64,000 nt of DNA, from NCBI GenBank assembly GCA_021604865.1, contig BQJU01000023.1:35892-99891 (forward strand), given 5' to 3'. The notes under the pieces are model-generated. The model ran no database searches and was not told where the DNA came from. It saw nothing but the letters and a program-made list of their open reading frames with translations. The DNA comes from Saprospiraceae bacterium (lineage in GTDB: Bacteria > Bacteroidota > Bacteroidia > Chitinophagales > Saprospiraceae). The position numbers and the translations under genes were made by a program. This document shows positions 62,408 through 64,000 of the stretch, in pieces (positions within the stretch are counted from its first letter, which is position 1; each line of letters opens with the position of its first letter).

Positions 62408-63610
62408 TCAATCTACTTTCGAAGAATGCACTTCACTATAAATCTTCATCTGATTGGCCAGGATTTTGGTAAATCCTTTGACGTCATCACCACTCCAGGC
62501 TTTATTCATCTCTCCATATTCACCAAATTTGCTATTCATCAGGTCATTGGTTGATTCAATGCCTTGCAGTTGGAAAGTGTAGGGTAATAATTTGACCCAG
62601 ACTGTACCAGTGACTGACTTTTGAGTATCTTCCAGGAAGGTTTCGATATTGCGCATCACCGGTTCGAGGTATTGGCCTTCGTGTAGGAGCATGCCATACC
62701 AATTGGCCAATTGTTCTTTCCAGTATTGCTGCCATTTGCTGAGCACATGTTTTTCCAGCAGATGATGAGCTTTGATGATAATTAGGGGTGCGGCGGCTTC
62801 GAAGCCAACCCGGCCTTTGATGCCAATGATGGTATCTCCAACATGGATGTCACGACCAATGGCATAAGGTGCGGCCAGCTTTTGCAGACATCTGATCGCA
62901 TCAACAGCGGAGGCAAAAAGTTCATCATTAATTCCTTTGAGCTCTCCTTTCTCGAAATAGAGGCTAATGGTTTTTGTGTCTGTTTGGCTCAGCTGGGTAG
63001 GGTAGGCATCCTCTGGCAATGCCTGGGAGGAAGTCAGCGTTTCAGCACCACCAACACTGGTACCCCAGAGTCCCTGGTTGATGGAATAACGCGCCTTTTC
63101 CCACGACCATTCGATGCCTTGTTTTTTGAGGTATTCAATTTCATCAGCTCTGGACAATTGCAAGTCGCGGATGGGCGTAATGATTTTTAGATTCTCGCCT
63201 AATACATTGAATATTAAATCAAAACGTACCTGGTCATTGCCTGCACCAGTACTTCCGTGTGCCACGGTGTCTGCACCGATCAGGCGGGCATATTTGGCAA
63301 TCTCCAAAGCTTGGAATACACGCTCGGCACTTACGGAAAGAGGATAGGTATTGTTTCGCAGCACATTACCAAAAACCATATACCGGATACATTGACGGTA
63401 ATAGGCAGGAACGGCGTCAATCAATTTGAAGGATTTGGCACCGAGCTGTAGCGCTTTTTTCCGGATTTCCTGAATTTCTTTTTCCCGAAATCCACCCGTA
63501 TCTACTGTTACAGCGTGTACTTCGTAATCTTTATCCCTGGTAAGGTATTTGACGCAAAAAGAGGTATCTAAACCGCCACTATAGGCAAGCACAATTTTTT
63601 TCTTGGACAT
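62408..63610 (-). CDS. argG: Argininosuccinate synthase
   Basis: The 400-residue enzyme joins citrulline and aspartate using ATP. The N-type PP-loop VLAYSGGLDTSFCVKYL is at the start, GSTGAGNDQVRFD binds substrate, and the C-terminal part (RGRVGFEAAAP-like KGRVGFEAAAPLII) is as expected. I use ATG 63610 (MSKKKIVLAYSGG); an in-frame ATG at 63628 adds six residues. It is first of the visible arginine genes; the acylglutamate-forming gene may lie beyond the right edge. Confidence 0.95.
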   Translation of the reverse strand: MSKKKIVLAYSGGLDTSFCVKYLTRDKDYEVHAVTVDTGGFREKEIQEIRKKALQLGAKSFKLIDAVPAYYRQCIRYMVFGNVLRNNTYPLSVSAERVFQALEIAKYARLIGADTVAHGSTGAGNDQVRFDLIFNVLGENLKIITPIRDLQLSRADEIEYLKKQGIEWSWEKARYSINQGLWGTSVGGAETLTSSQALPEDAYPTQLSQTDTKTISLYFEKGELKGINDELFASAVDAIRCLQKLAAPYAIGRDIHVGDTIIGIKGRVGFEAAAPLIIIKAHHLLEKHVLSKWQQYWKEQLANWYGMLLHEGQYLEPVMRNIETFLEDTQKSVTGTVWVKLLPYTFQLQGIESTNDLMNSKFGEYGEMNKAWSGDDVKGFTKILANQMKIYSEVHSSKVD

Positions 63611-64000
63611 AAAACTTAATATTTTCAAAAAGGTAAATCATTTGATATCAATTATAGACCAGGAATAGGGTGTCTGAGGAAGGAGTGTCTAGCAAAGTGT
63701 GTCTACCTCAGAATCTTCAATTCCTAGCTAAGTGTATAAAGAATTATTTCAATAAATTACTTCGCGAAACTCCGTGTCCTCTGCGCCTCTGCGGTGAAAA
63801 AACCACACTTTCCCGTACACTCCCTTCCATTCTAAACCACCATTCCCGTCCTAAACCTCCTAACCCCCTCTAAACCTGTATTCCCTGGAAGGATTGGAAA
63901 AAATGTACGAACTGGAAAGAGCTACTCCGATCTAAACCACCACCTCTGCCCCTAAACCTCCTAAACCCCTCTAAACCCTAAACCACCTCAACTTTCTAAA
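63611..64000. other. argG upstream region with GTGTCT, CTCTGCG and CCTAAAC repeats
   Basis: Three kinds of simple repeat follow one another: GTGTCT units (63670-63705), TCCGTGTCCTCTGCGCCTC-type units (63770-63800), and CCTAAACC-type units (63830-64000). The last part repeats the 65-bp segment found at 62225. No gene is visible up to the window edge, and the argG promoter should lie near 63640. Confidence 0.6.

Noticed and set aside
63757..63800. Small gene or tRNA-like sequence in the GTGTCCTCTGCGCCTCTGCG stretch
   Set aside because: It is a short iterative repeat of CTCTGCG units without cloverleaf pairing; similar stretches occur in intergenic DNA of several phyla.
1..64000. Prophage, integron or defence island
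   Set aside because: No integrase, transposase, capsid, toxin-antitoxin, restriction or CBASS/retron genes could be recognised; the accessory signal is limited to small repeats and the 48.6-54 kb cluster.

Overview
The window looks like a chromosome segment of a free-living Bacteroidota, most likely from the Saprospiria side of the phylum (the class is an inference). The evidence is: three large secreted proteins with C-terminal type IX secretion (T9SS) sorting domains; an arginine pathway that carbamoylates an acylated ornithine; a Mg-type HemB; a UvrA lacking the first CxxC of its first zinc module; a one-protein hybrid two-component system; and promoter-like sequences of the Bacteroidota TTTG / TAnnTTTG kind rather than Shine-Dalgarno-rich E. 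coli-like signals. No rRNA, tRNA, CRISPR array, phage gene or transposase was found.

Layout. 1-5.2 kb: end of a TolC-like gene, then a YbhG/F/S/R-type exporter (membrane-fusion protein, two separate ATPases, two ABC-2 permeases). 5.2-11.1 kb: membrane class III cyclase, PadR regulator, TPR hybrid two-component regulator and a lone ExbD. 11.5-19.2 kb: housekeeping and envelope genes (tocopherol-cyclase-like, YkvA, Xaa-Pro aminopeptidase, TerC, outer-membrane proteins, an endonuclease/exonuclease/phosphatase-family membrane protein). 19.2-20.5 kb: a long non-coding repeat carrying two nested miniature elements. 20.5-27.6 kb: uvrA, an ECF sigma factor and a MacB/FtsX-type permease. 27.7-40.8 kb: T9SS cargo (a metzincin, a propeller-like protein, a lamin-tail-domain protein), hemB, a yidD/DUF6702/HupE group and a membrane-anchored papain-like protease. 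40.8-48.3 kb: second long repeat, outer-membrane protein, META lipoprotein, universal stress protein, an OmpR/histidine kinase pair. 48.6-54 kb: an accessory-looking stretch with a four-PAS sigma-54 activator, sigma-54-like promoter motifs, a thioredoxin fold without its cysteines, an orphan sigma region 4-like protein and a truncated baeRF (bacterial eRF1-like) domain. 54.4-64 kb: a DUF4382 lipoprotein and the arginine cluster argG-argC-argD-argF'-argB-argE-argH, all on the minus strand.

The strongest unexpected signal is non-coding. A family of short elements (27 to 333 bp) ends in GAGC(T/A)TGTTTGGAGG inverted repeats, and five copies are flanked by matching 3-bp TNA duplications (TAA, TTA, TGA). 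One copy consists of almost nothing but its two ends and sits just before a histidine kinase start codon. A second family of long repeats (copies A, B and C) holds these elements, and copy B keeps the empty site of a third, TA-targeting element found in copy A. Other points for follow-up are a (TATC)7 tract inside the 5' coding region of the secreted metalloprotease, almost G-free CCTAAAC tracts on both sides of argG, and the 48.6-54 kb regulatory cluster.
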